Assembly: GCA_035944555.1 (NCBI GenBank)
Contig: DASZAY010000026.1
Coordinates: forward strand, 62,001-126,000
DNA length: 64,000 bases
From: CADCWK01 sp035944555
GTDB taxonomy: Bacteria; Chloroflexota; Chloroflexia; Thermomicrobiales; UBA6265
Direction of reading: 5' to 3'
Shown here: piece by piece, positions 33,040 to 44,378 of the stretch
How positions within the stretch are numbered: the first letter of the stretch is position 1
How the letters are laid out: each line of letters opens with the position of its first letter
Program-made: the position numbers and the translations under genes
Notes under the pieces: model-generated
Databases searched by the model: none
What the model was told of the DNA's origin: nothing
The model's input: the letters and a program-made list of their open reading frames with translations, nothing else

Positions 33040-33397
33040 GGTCAAGGCAGTCGCCATCGCTCCTGCGAGAGATGGTTGATCGGCCGATGGCGGCTTCCGC
33101 GCCGTCAGGTCACGCGCGAGCAGCCTCCCCTCAGCCCATTGATCCGTGCCCTTGCTGGCACCGTGGCAACGGCCCCTCTCCGGTCCGGGGATACGCCATG
33201 AGGCTTCAGTCGAACGGAGCGATCCAAGAGTTGGAGAGGGGTCGGTCTCTCGGGTCAGTCATGTGACATGAGCCAGCCGCTGAGAGATGGCCGATCCAGC
33301 CGCGCCGATTTCCTAACGAAGACGGGGCAAACCCTATCGCTACGGTGCGCTGTTAGCCAACCGGTGTGTCGGCAGGCACCACGATCGGTAGGCAGAC
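33040..33397. other. Intergenic region, nothing convincing
   Basis: Short frames on the plus strand lack ribosome sites and recognisable sequence. The palindrome ATGTGACAT lies near 33262. No gene called. Confidence 0.4.
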
Positions 33398-33430
33398 GAA
33401 GCCCCTCTCCGCTGAGCGGAAAGGGGCTTC
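33398..33430 (-). terminator. Terminator of the first peptide-transporter operon
   Basis: GAAGCCCC (33398-33405) pairs with GGGGCTTC (33423-33430), with TCCGC/GCGGA inside. It is 39 bases past the minus-strand stop at 33469. Confidence 0.75.
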
Positions 33431-33468
33431 ATTCGTGAGGGTCATTCAGTGGACGGGGAATCCGGCGC

Positions 33469-34368
33469 TTACCGCCGCGCCCGCGGGTCCAGGGCGTCGC
33501 GCAGGCCATCGCCGAGGAAGTTGATCGCCAGCACCGAGATCACGATCATGAAGCCGGGCGGCAGCCACAGCCACGGCATCTCTTCGAGGAGCGTGAAGGA
33601 CTGGGCGGCGTTGAGGATATTGCCCCAGCTCGCCGTCGGCGGCTGGACGCCCAGCCCGAGGAAGCTCAGCCCGGCCTCCAGCAGGATCGCCTGCGCCACG
33701 CCGAAGGTGGCGTTGACGATGATCGGCGTCGTGGCGTTGGGCAGGATGTGACGGAAGATGATCCGGGGCGACGAAGCTCCGATCGATTCCGACGCCGTGA
33801 CGAAGTCCCGGCCCCGCAGCGTCAGGAACTCGCCCCGGACCAGCCGGGCGATCGGTGGCCAGCCCAGCAGCCCAATCACCAGCATCACGTTGAAGATGCT
33901 CGGCCCAATGATCGACACGACCGTGATGATCACGATGATCGCCGGGAACGACAGGATCACGTCGGCCAGGCGCATGATGATGCTGTCGACCCAGCCGCCA
34001 AAGAAGCCGGCGACGCCGCCGAGGACGGTCCCGATCACCACGTAGATGGCGACGGCGACCAGACCGACGGACAGCGAGATCCGGGTGGCGTACATGATCC
34101 GGCTCAGCACGTCACGGCCCTGCGCGTCGGTGCCGAGCAGGTGCTCGCTCGTCGGCGGCTCCCGGAAGTTGGCTAGCGAGACCGCATTGGGATCGTGCGG
34201 CGCGATCAGGGGCGCGAAGATCCCGATGAAGATCAGGATGCCCATCACCACCATGCCGGCGACGGCCAGGCGGTGGCGGCGGAACAGCGACCAGACGGTC
34301 CGCTGGCCACGGCGGCGCTCCGGGATGGCGTCAGTCGCGCCGAGGGTCCTTACATCGGCGGTACTCAT
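33469..34368 (-). CDS. Peptide/nickel ABC transporter permease (DppC/OppC type)
   Basis: A 299-residue permease. The N-terminal segment FRRHRLAVAGMVVMGILIFIGIFAPLIAP and HLLGTDAQGRDVLSRIMYATRISLSVG are typical of OppC_N. The EAA loop is in ASESIGASSPRIIFRHILPN, followed by EAGLSFLGLGVQPPTASWG. It is the second permease of the importer. Its ATG overlaps the DppB-type gene by 4 bases. Substrate is a small peptide or other solute; it cannot be fixed from sequence. Confidence 0.93.
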   Translation of the reverse strand: MSTADVRTLGATDAIPERRRGQRTVWSLFRRHRLAVAGMVVMGILIFIGIFAPLIAPHDPNAVSLANFREPPTSEHLLGTDAQGRDVLSRIMYATRISLSVGLVAVAIYVVIGTVLGGVAGFFGGWVDSIIMRLADVILSFPAIIVIITVVSIIGPSIFNVMLVIGLLGWPPIARLVRGEFLTLRGRDFVTASESIGASSPRIIFRHILPNATTPIIVNATFGVAQAILLEAGLSFLGLGVQPPTASWGNILNAAQSFTLLEEMPWLWLPPGFMIVISVLAINFLGDGLRDALDPRARR

Positions 34369-35327
34369 GCGTACTTGATCCTTGGGTCAGCGAAGGCGTA
34401 GATCACGTCCGCGAGCAGGTTGCTCAGCAGGATCATGATCGCGACGATCAGGTTGATGCCCATCAGGACGTTGTAGTCCCGGCCGGTCACCGACGAGATC
34501 GCCAGCGTGCCCATCCCCGGCCACGCGAAGACCTGCTCGATCACAACCGTCCCGCCGAGCAGGCTCGGCACGTTGAGCGCGACGATGGTGATGATCGGGA
34601 TCAGCGCGTTCCGCAGGGAGTGCCCGACGACGATCCGCGACTCCTTGAGTCCCTTGGCCCGCGCGACGGTGACGTAATCCTGCCCGATCGTATCCAGCAG
34701 GCTGGCGCGGGTGTAGCGCATGATCGGCGCGGCCTGGGCCAGCCCAAGTACCGTCGCCGGCATGATGATGTGGGCTAGGTCGTCGGTGAACGACCGTGGC
34801 TGACCGAGTGTGTACATGCCCGTTGCCGGCAACCAGTCGAGGCGCAGCGCGAACACGTAGATCAGGATCAACCCGAGAAAGAACCCCGGGATGGACACGG
34901 TGAGAAAGCCCAGGAACGTCATCAGGTAATCGAAGAAGGTGTGCTGCTTGAGGGCCGACAGCACTCCCAGCGTGATGCCGGCGACGACCGAGATTACGAT
35001 TACCGTGAGCATCAGCTTGAGCGTCGGCCAGATCCGGTCACCGATCGTCTCGGCCACGGGCTGGCGATCGACGGTGGAGTAGCCGAGGTTGCCCTGGACG
35101 GTCTCGCCCAGCCACTTCAGGTAGCGCAACGGGAGCGGATCGTTGAGGCCAAGCGCCTGCCGCTGCTCCTCTACCCACTCCGGCCCGAGGTTGGACATCT
35201 GCTCGGGGTTGAGCAGGGCCGTGACCGGGTCGCCCGGGGCGAGATTGACGATGGCGTACATGGCGATCGTGATCCCGATCAGGACCGGGATGCTGATCAG
35301 CAGACGCCGCAGGAGATAGCGGCCCAC
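34365..35327 (-). CDS. Peptide/nickel ABC transporter permease (DppB/OppB type)
   Basis: A 320-residue permease from GTG 35327 (AAAGGA upstream). It begins YLLRRLLISIPVLIGITIAMYAIVNLAPGDP, the DppB signature. The EAA loop is VTVARAKGLKESRIVVGHSLRNALIP, and it ends near INLIVAIMILLSNLLADVIYAFADPRI. It forms the transmembrane channel with the DppC-type protein. It lies between the substrate-binding protein gene and the DppC gene. Confidence 0.93.
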   Translation of the reverse strand: MGRYLLRRLLISIPVLIGITIAMYAIVNLAPGDPVTALLNPEQMSNLGPEWVEEQRQALGLNDPLPLRYLKWLGETVQGNLGYSTVDRQPVAETIGDRIWPTLKLMLTVIVISVVAGITLGVLSALKQHTFFDYLMTFLGFLTVSIPGFFLGLILIYVFALRLDWLPATGMYTLGQPRSFTDDLAHIIMPATVLGLAQAAPIMRYTRASLLDTIGQDYVTVARAKGLKESRIVVGHSLRNALIPIITIVALNVPSLLGGTVVIEQVFAWPGMGTLAISSVTGRDYNVLMGINLIVAIMILLSNLLADVIYAFADPRIKYA

Positions 35328-35523
35328 GCATGTCCTTTCCGTTGAGGGGGCAAGTAGAGGTCCGGGGAACGATCAGATCTGAACACCGTTGCCGCACGAG
35401 CGAATGGCTCACGCCCGAAGACGCGGCAATCGCCGTCTGGCGAATACGGGCGCCGACGACGGGACCGACGTGGGGACGACACGTCGATCCCGTCGCCTCT
35501 GCCTGAGTCTGGTGATGACCCTG

Positions 35524-35555
35524 CCAGCCGGACAACCGCAAGGGTCACCGGCTGG
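35524..35555 (-). terminator. Intercistronic hairpin after the first substrate-binding protein gene
   Basis: CCAGCCGG (35524-35531) pairs with CCGGCTGG (35548-35555), 36 bases past the substrate-binding protein stop on the minus strand and 197 bases before the permease. Such a hairpin could protect the upstream message or partly stop transcription, giving excess binding protein. Confidence 0.5.
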
Positions 35556-35590
35556 TCAGATCGTGTCCGGCGGTGCCTGGACCGTAGCAG

Positions 35591-37273
35591 CTACCCGATC
35601 GCCCAGGACTCGGCCTGCCAGAGCCGATTGTCCACGTAGGAGGGCGGGACGAAGTTCGTCAGCCGGTTGCGGAAGGCGAAGTTGGTGTTCGGCGACCATA
35701 GGAAGACGGACGGGCACTCGTCGTTGAGCAACTGGGCCAGCTGGACGTAGATCTCGCGCCGTGCCGCCTGGTCACCCGCCTGCCGCCCCTGCGCGTACAG
35801 GTCGTCGACCGTCGGGTTGCTGTACCAGAGGCTGTTGGCCCCGGTCGGGGTGTGCGCGGTGGAGAGGTAGTACCGGGACGAGATGTTCGGGTCAGCGCCG
35901 TAGACGCCACCGCCGCCGATGTAGATCTCGTAGTCGTGGTCGGTGATGATCCGCTGGTTGATCCCGGCGTTGTCGTACTGCTGGAGCACGATCTTCATGC
36001 CAATCTCACCGAGCTGCGCCTGAATGATCGGAATCATCTGGTTGAACGTCGCCGTGCCAGCCGGGTTGTAGATCATCTGGACTTCGCGCTCGGTGTCCCA
36101 GCCCGCATCGGTCAGGAGCTGGCGAGCCATGTCCGGGTCGTAGGCGTACTCGTTGAGGCCCTCGGGTATCCCCATCCATTCCGGCCCGAAGATCGGGCTG
36201 TTCCGAACGATCGCGTTGCCCTGGTAGATCGCCTCGACAATCCCGGCCCGGTCGATGCCGTACATCATCGCCTGGCGGATCCGCTTGTCCTGGAACAGGG
36301 GGTTGTCCAGGTTGCAGGAAATCGAGTCCATCGACGGGCTCGGGATGGAGACGACGGTGATGCCCTCGACCGCGCTCAGGCGCTCGATGTCCTGGATCGA
36401 CACCGCGATCAGGTCCAGCCCACCCTGCTCCAGCTCACCGACCGCCGACTCGGCGTTGATGATCCGGCAGTAGACGTCGCTGACGGCCGGCTGACCGCCC
36501 CAGAAGTTCGGGTTGGCGCGCATGTGGAGGTACTGGTCGGTCGCGTACTCGACGAACTGGAACGGACCCGCCCCGACGTTCGGCGCCAGGTTGAACGGGT
36601 GATTGACCAGCTCCTCCGGCGCGACCTCGCCGAGGATGTGGCTCGGCAGGATGCCCAGCCCGCAGAAGTCGGACAGGATCGTCAGGAAGGCGGCGTCCGG
36701 CCCGGACAGGGTGAAGACGACCGTGTGGTCGTCCGGCGCGGTGATGCCGGAAACGGTCTCGGCGGTGCCGGCGCCGAATTCGGCAGCCCCGGCGATCCCG
36801 GACAGGCGCGCCGTCCAGATCGAGCCGACACGGGGGTCCAGCGCCCGGGTGAAAGTGAAGACGACGTCGGCCGAGGTCAGCGGGGTCCCGTCGCTGAAGA
36901 CGGCGTTCTGGCGCAGGCGGAAGGTGTAGACGGTGGCGTCCGGCGACGCCTCGATGGTCTCGGCCAGGTCGCCGGTCGGCTGCAGCGCGTCGCTCATCCG
37001 GACCAGGGAGCCGAGGATCGCCCGCTCGACCTGCTGCTCGTAGCCGGCCGTGCTGAACAGCGGTCCGAGCGTCTGCGGCTTGCGCCACTCGATCGAGACC
37101 TGCGTACTCGCCTCCTGCGGGGCGGGCGCCGCTCCGGCCACCGGCGTGGTTAGGAGGGTCGTGATCGCGGCCGCCCCGGCACCGGCGCCGAGCAGGCGGA
37201 ACAGTTCGCGCCGATCCAGCCCTCGCTCGGTCCATGCGGCGGTGAGGTTTTCCAGCGTCCAGTGCTCAGCCAT
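35591..37273 (-). CDS. Peptide ABC transporter substrate-binding protein (family 5), Tat signal
   Basis: A 560-residue secreted protein from ATG 37273 with AAGGAG upstream. Residues 18-46 carry a twin-arginine-like signal (DRRELFRLLGAGAGAAAITTL). The SBP_bac_5 body follows, with LRQNAVFSDGTPLTSADVVFTFTR, NIPLAPNVGAGPF-like NLAPNVGAGPFQFVEY and RQAMMYGIDRAGIVEAIYQG. No lipobox cysteine is clear after the signal, so it may be free or anchored by the signal. It delivers its ligand to the two permeases downstream. Confidence 0.92.
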   Translation of the reverse strand: MAEHWTLENLTAAWTERGLDRRELFRLLGAGAGAAAITTLLTTPVAGAAPAPQEASTQVSIEWRKPQTLGPLFSTAGYEQQVERAILGSLVRMSDALQPTGDLAETIEASPDATVYTFRLRQNAVFSDGTPLTSADVVFTFTRALDPRVGSIWTARLSGIAGAAEFGAGTAETVSGITAPDDHTVVFTLSGPDAAFLTILSDFCGLGILPSHILGEVAPEELVNHPFNLAPNVGAGPFQFVEYATDQYLHMRANPNFWGGQPAVSDVYCRIINAESAVGELEQGGLDLIAVSIQDIERLSAVEGITVVSIPSPSMDSISCNLDNPLFQDKRIRQAMMYGIDRAGIVEAIYQGNAIVRNSPIFGPEWMGIPEGLNEYAYDPDMARQLLTDAGWDTEREVQMIYNPAGTATFNQMIPIIQAQLGEIGMKIVLQQYDNAGINQRIITDHDYEIYIGGGGVYGADPNISSRYYLSTAHTPTGANSLWYSNPTVDDLYAQGRQAGDQAARREIYVQLAQLLNDECPSVFLWSPNTNFAFRNRLTNFVPPSYVDNRLWQAESWAIG

Positions 37274-37552
37274 GCGCGTCTCCTTCAGGGAATGGCCACG
37301 CCGCCGGATTCCCGGCGCCATGGAGAAACGGACTCCTGGTCCCATCGGACGATGTGACCAGACTAGCAGACGGGACCGGGGTGCTGATTTCTTCCGTCCC
37401 TGCCGCATCCGGCTCCGTCCCGAACGCTCCGGCGACCCGTCGCTTCGGTACACTGTGCCAGTAAGACGAATCATTCGCGGCAACCAACGGGCAGGGTCCG
37501 GATCGCGGCCCATCGCCAGCCCGGCCGCCCCGACGGAGAGGACCCCGTCCCC
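37274..37552. other. Divergent gap between the binding protein and aconitase
   Basis: This 279-base gap must hold both promoters. TACACT near 37447 is a possible -10 for acnA but lacks a good -35. No gene seen. Confidence 0.35.
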
Positions 37553-40336
<2,784 letters not shown>

Positions 40337-40367
40337 TAACGGACTGACGCGTGGGGCAGAGGCGGAC

Positions 40368-43300
40368 GTGCCCCTGCCGCGTCCGGGTCAGACAGGGCAC
40401 CTCGCTGAGGCGCCCGGCTGGCTCGTATCCGGGATCACCGAATCACCGTCAACGCCCTTCACCCGGGAACTCCTCGACTGGGTGAGGGACGAATTCGTCT
40501 CCAGCGACACTCCCACCGCGGTCGTCATGGTGCGGATCGCGGGCCCGAACGATAGTGGCCGGGCGACGTCCAACCGTCTCTCCTTCGTCCTCGAGTCCGG
40601 CCAGACCGACCTGGACGACGGCACCCACTCCGCGACCCTGCCAACAGCGGCAGAGAGCGACACCCCGGCCCCGTTCTATTACGCGCTCGCCGGACGGACC
40701 CAGCTCTGGTCGTTACGCGACCCGTTCGGCCCGGCCCCGGCGGGGAGCAGCGTGATCGCGGCCCATTGCCCGGTTCCCTGGGCTGACGCCTGCATGGTCG
40801 CGCTGATCCGCCCGCCCGGATCCGAGCCGTTCACACTGGACGATCTGGTCTATCTCGGTGAGCGCCTCGAAGCCGGGGCATCAATCGGCCTGGCTGACTC
40901 GCCCGTCCCGCCTGCTCGCGATCACCCGACGACTGCTGGCGATGGTCAGGCGCTCGATCCTGGTCCGGTCTTCGAGGCCGGACTGACGCCGATCGACCGC
41001 CTGCTCAGCGGGAGCCTTCTCACTGATTCCCCACATGAGGTTGCTCGTCGCCTCGTCCGGCTCGGCCAGACGTCATTCTCGGCCGAAGGCTGCGTCCTCT
41101 ATGTCCCGGTCGGTGCATCGGACGCAGAGATCCGCGGACCGATCCGGGCCGGACTCCGGCTCGACCTCGTCGCGGCGGTCGGTTCGGGGATCCTCCTGAC
41201 TCCTCCGTGGTTGCCGCCGCCCGGACCGGACGTGCCATCGCCGTTCGCCGCCGGGCCGGATGGCCCGGTCCTCGCCTGTGACATAGACCACGCCGCCCTG
41301 ATCGAGCGGGAGCAGGCCGAGGGGACCCGACTGAGCGCCATGCCGATGCGCTGGGAAGGGCGCCTGGTCGCCATCCTCGGGATCCGCCACCGGGCCTCAC
41401 TCTCGCTGTTCCCGGTCGACCTGATCACGCAGAACACCTCGATCGGGGCGATGGCGATGGAAGTCGCCCGGCAGCGGCAGGACGCGCAGGTCAGCTACCT
41501 CGCCGTTCGCTCCGAACTCGCGCGGGCGCGACTGGCGCACGACGCGGCAACCACGCTCCTCGGTGCGCCGGATATCCATGCGGCGCTTGCCGCCCACGCC
41601 CGCCTGCTCGTCCCGGCTATCGCGGACGGCTACCTGATCTACCTGGACCGGAACCGTCTGCCAGCAGGGACGTCGGCGGAGGACGCGGCGCCGGGCAGTG
41701 CGATGGTACGCGTCGCGGCACACTGGCACGGCCCCGGCCCGCACCTCGAGATCCGCAGCTTCGGGAGCTGGTTCGCGTCGCGCCGCAGCCAGCTGATTCC
41801 CGACCATCTCGACGATGGTCATGGCACGACCGCGAGGCTCACCGTCCCCGACCCGGGGTCGAACCTCCGGTTCCGGAGCGTCGTAAGCGTTCCGCTCCTC
41901 GACAAGGGGACGCTGATTGGCTGGCTGCTCCTGGTCACGACGGAGCGCGGGCGCCGCGACGGGCGCCACGATCTCGCCTTCATCGACTCGCTGACGGCTC
42001 CGCTGGTTCGCGCCCTCTCGGCCCAGCGCCTGCTCGCCACGCCGGACGCCGAACCGGACGGGACCGGGGAAGTCGACGGCCGAACGGGGGCTGGCCCGGG
42101 CGACCGGCTCCTCGCCGCCGTCGCGGTCGGGCTGCTGGCCCTGGACGACCCGGACGAGATCGTCCGGACGGCCTCCCACCTGATCGCCACGCACCTGGCC
42201 AGCTGGTCGGCCATCGAGTTGCCAATAACCAGCCGGGATGGTGCGCAGCTGGCGGTCATCGCCGGCGTCGAGAAGGATCGTCCCGCCTTCGCCGCCGCCT
42301 GGCGGACCACCGCCCGCGATGCGGCTCAGCAACGTGGCCCCGCCCGTGTTCTCAGCTCCGGCCAGCCTGAGCTGATTCCCAATCTGCAGGTGGCGACCAA
42401 CGGCAATGAGTGGGTCCGGGCGGCAGGGTCACTCTACGCGGACCTCAGACCGGTCTCGGTCGTCTCGGTGCCGATCCCGGGGCCGGAAGCGCCGCTTGGT
42501 GTCATCACCTGCCTCCGCAGCAGCCCGGACCGGACCTTCGACCTGGCGACCCTCAGCCTGGTCGAGGAGGTGGCGGCACTCGTTGCCCGGGCGCTGGAGC
42601 ACGCCGAGCAACTCCGGGCTGAACGTGCGCGCTCCGACCAACTAGCCATGGACGTCAGCCGGTATGCCCGCCTGCTGGCCAGCATGGCTGACGGCCTCCT
42701 CATCCTCGACCCGTCGGGAACGATCGAGTACGCCAATGAGGCGGCGCGTGCGATGCACGGCGGCGATAACCTCGCGGGACCCATCACTGAGTACGTTCGC
42801 CAGTACGTCAACGGGGATATCAACGGTGCCCCGATCTACGACGGTGCGTTCCCCGTCATGGCACCGCTCACCACCGGACGCCCGGTACGGATGGGCTGGC
42901 AGATTATCCGGAAGGATGGGTCGACCGTCAGCGTGCTCGGCATCTCGACGCCTATCCACGACGACGAGGACACGCCGCTGGGCTGCGCGCTCAGCCTGCA
43001 TGACATCACGACCGAGACCCAGCTGGACCTCCGGCGCCAGCAGTTCATGCTCGCCCTGTCCCACGACCTCAAGTCGCCGCTGACCAGCATCAAGGGGTGG
43101 GCCCAGTATCTGGGCCAGCGCGGCAACGACCAGCTCGAGCTCGACCGGGCGGTCGAGTTGCGGGCGTTCGATGCCATCGTCAAGCAGACCCGCGCCCTCC
43201 AGCGGCTGATCGATCGGTTCGTGGCCGCCTCGCGCCGCGAGATGGACCATGCCATCGCGCTCAACCTGCAGCAGGTCGACCTGATCGACCTGACCCGACG

Positions 43301-43760
43301 GATCGTCCGCATCTACCAGGGGCTGACCCGTCGCCACCGGATCGTGGTCGACCACGGCTCGCTGGAGCGGATCGACGGCTTCTGGGACCCGGACGCCCTG
43401 GATCGGATCATCGGCAACCTCCTGAGCAACGCGATCAAATACAGTCCGGCCGGTGGAGACATCCGGATCGTGCTGGCATCCGACGGCGAATCGGCCCGGC
43501 TGTCCGTCATCGATAACGGCATAGGCATCCCGGCCACCCAGCTGTCCGAGATCTTCGACCAGTACTACCGTGGCCAGGAGTTGCAGGATGACGAGATCAT
43601 CGAGGGCGTCGAGCCTTCCCAGGGTCTCGGTCTCTTCAGCGCCCGGCAGCAGGCCCAGCGGATGCGGGGCGACGTCGACGTGACGAGCACGGTCGGGCAG
43701 GGCAGCACGTTCACGCTCCGACTTCCCATTGATCCCTTTGCGCCAGTGGTGGCGGAATAG
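40368..43760 (+). CDS. Very large soluble sensor histidine kinase (GAF repeats, PAS, HisKA, HATPase)
   Basis: About 1130 residues; GTG 40368 is the likely start (GAGG upstream), GTG 40320 an alternative. No membrane segment is visible, so it should be cytoplasmic. The first 750 residues include at least two GAF-like domains (for example FRSVVSVPLLDKGTLIGWLLLV and RPVSVVSVPIPGPEAPLGVI). A PAS domain starts near residue 765 (LLASMADGLLILDPSGTIEYAN). The phospho-acceptor is His899 in ALSHDLKSPLTSIKGW. The ATPase domain has NLLSNAIKYSP, DNGIGIP and GLGLF. No response regulator is adjacent, so its partner is unknown. It may be read through from acnA. Confidence 0.88.
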   Translation: MPLPRPGQTGHLAEAPGWLVSGITESPSTPFTRELLDWVRDEFVSSDTPTAVVMVRIAGPNDSGRATSNRLSFVLESGQTDLDDGTHSATLPTAAESDTPAPFYYALAGRTQLWSLRDPFGPAPAGSSVIAAHCPVPWADACMVALIRPPGSEPFTLDDLVYLGERLEAGASIGLADSPVPPARDHPTTAGDGQALDPGPVFEAGLTPIDRLLSGSLLTDSPHEVARRLVRLGQTSFSAEGCVLYVPVGASDAEIRGPIRAGLRLDLVAAVGSGILLTPPWLPPPGPDVPSPFAAGPDGPVLACDIDHAALIEREQAEGTRLSAMPMRWEGRLVAILGIRHRASLSLFPVDLITQNTSIGAMAMEVARQRQDAQVSYLAVRSELARARLAHDAATTLLGAPDIHAALAAHARLLVPAIADGYLIYLDRNRLPAGTSAEDAAPGSAMVRVAAHWHGPGPHLEIRSFGSWFASRRSQLIPDHLDDGHGTTARLTVPDPGSNLRFRSVVSVPLLDKGTLIGWLLLVTTERGRRDGRHDLAFIDSLTAPLVRALSAQRLLATPDAEPDGTGEVDGRTGAGPGDRLLAAVAVGLLALDDPDEIVRTASHLIATHLASWSAIELPITSRDGAQLAVIAGVEKDRPAFAAAWRTTARDAAQQRGPARVLSSGQPELIPNLQVATNGNEWVRAAGSLYADLRPVSVVSVPIPGPEAPLGVITCLRSSPDRTFDLATLSLVEEVAALVARALEHAEQLRAERARSDQLAMDVSRYARLLASMADGLLILDPSGTIEYANEAARAMHGGDNLAGPITEYVRQYVNGDINGAPIYDGAFPVMAPLTTGRPVRMGWQIIRKDGSTVSVLGISTPIHDDEDTPLGCALSLHDITTETQLDLRRQQFMLALSHDLKSPLTSIKGWAQYLGQRGNDQLELDRAVELRAFDAIVKQTRALQRLIDRFVAASRREMDHAIALNLQQVDLIDLTRRIVRIYQGLTRRHRIVVDHGSLERIDGFWDPDALDRIIGNLLSNAIKYSPAGGDIRIVLASDGESARLSVIDNGIGIPATQLSEIFDQYYRGQELQDDEIIEGVEPSQGLGLFSARQQAQRMRGDVDVTSTVGQGSTFTLRLPIDPFAPVVAE

Positions 43761-43823
43761 CGCCCCGTCCGCTTCCGCAGCCAGCGGGCGGCACGACACC
43801 CCGCCGGCTGCCATACTCGCGCC

Positions 43824-44378
43824 ATGACAGACGAAACCAACCGATCCAGCCAGCCTCCCGTCGCCAGCGACCTCACCCACTTCGACGAGCGGGGCCATGC
43901 CCGCATGGTCGATGTCGGGGACAAGGACATCACCCACCGGGTCGCGATCGCCACCGGTGAGATCCGAATGGCACAGGGCACCATGGACCTGATCCGGTCT
44001 GGCCGGGCCAGCAAGGGTGATGTCCTCGGCGTCGCGCGAGTCGCCGCGATCATGGGCGCCAAGCGCACACCGGACCTCGTTCCCATGTGCCACCCCCTGC
44101 TCCTGACCAAGGTCGCGGTGGACTTCGAACTCCACGACGCCGGCCCCGACGGCCTAGCCCGTGTCGGGATCAGCGTCCGGGTCGAGACGCGCGGCCAGAC
44201 CGGCGTCGAGATGGAAGCCCTGACCGCCGTCAGCGTCTCCGGGCTGACTGTCTACGACATGGTCAAGGCCGTCGACCGGGGCATGGAGATCGGCGCGATC
44301 CGGGTCGAGGAGAAGCACGGCGGCCGCTCCGGTGACTGGCATCGCCCCGGCACGGACCCCGTCCTACCCGTCGAGTGA
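43824..44378 (+). CDS. moaC: Cyclic pyranopterin monophosphate synthase MoaC
   Basis: A 184-residue molybdenum cofactor enzyme acting with MoaA in forming cPMP from GTP. Family motifs: LTHFDERGHARMVDV, KGDVLGVARVAAIMGAKRT, LVPMCHPLLLTKV and GVEMEALTAVSVSGLTVYDMVKA (with the catalytic Lys/Asp region). N-terminal 15 residues are an extra tail. Its TGA overlaps the GTG of murJ (44375-44378). Confidence 0.95.
   Translation: MTDETNRSSQPPVASDLTHFDERGHARMVDVGDKDITHRVAIATGEIRMAQGTMDLIRSGRASKGDVLGVARVAAIMGAKRTPDLVPMCHPLLLTKVAVDFELHDAGPDGLARVGISVRVETRGQTGVEMEALTAVSVSGLTVYDMVKAVDRGMEIGAIRVEEKHGGRSGDWHRPGTDPVLPVE

Noticed and set aside
33072..33266. Short plus-strand ORF after the VOC gene
   Set aside because: No ribosome site and no recognisable sequence.
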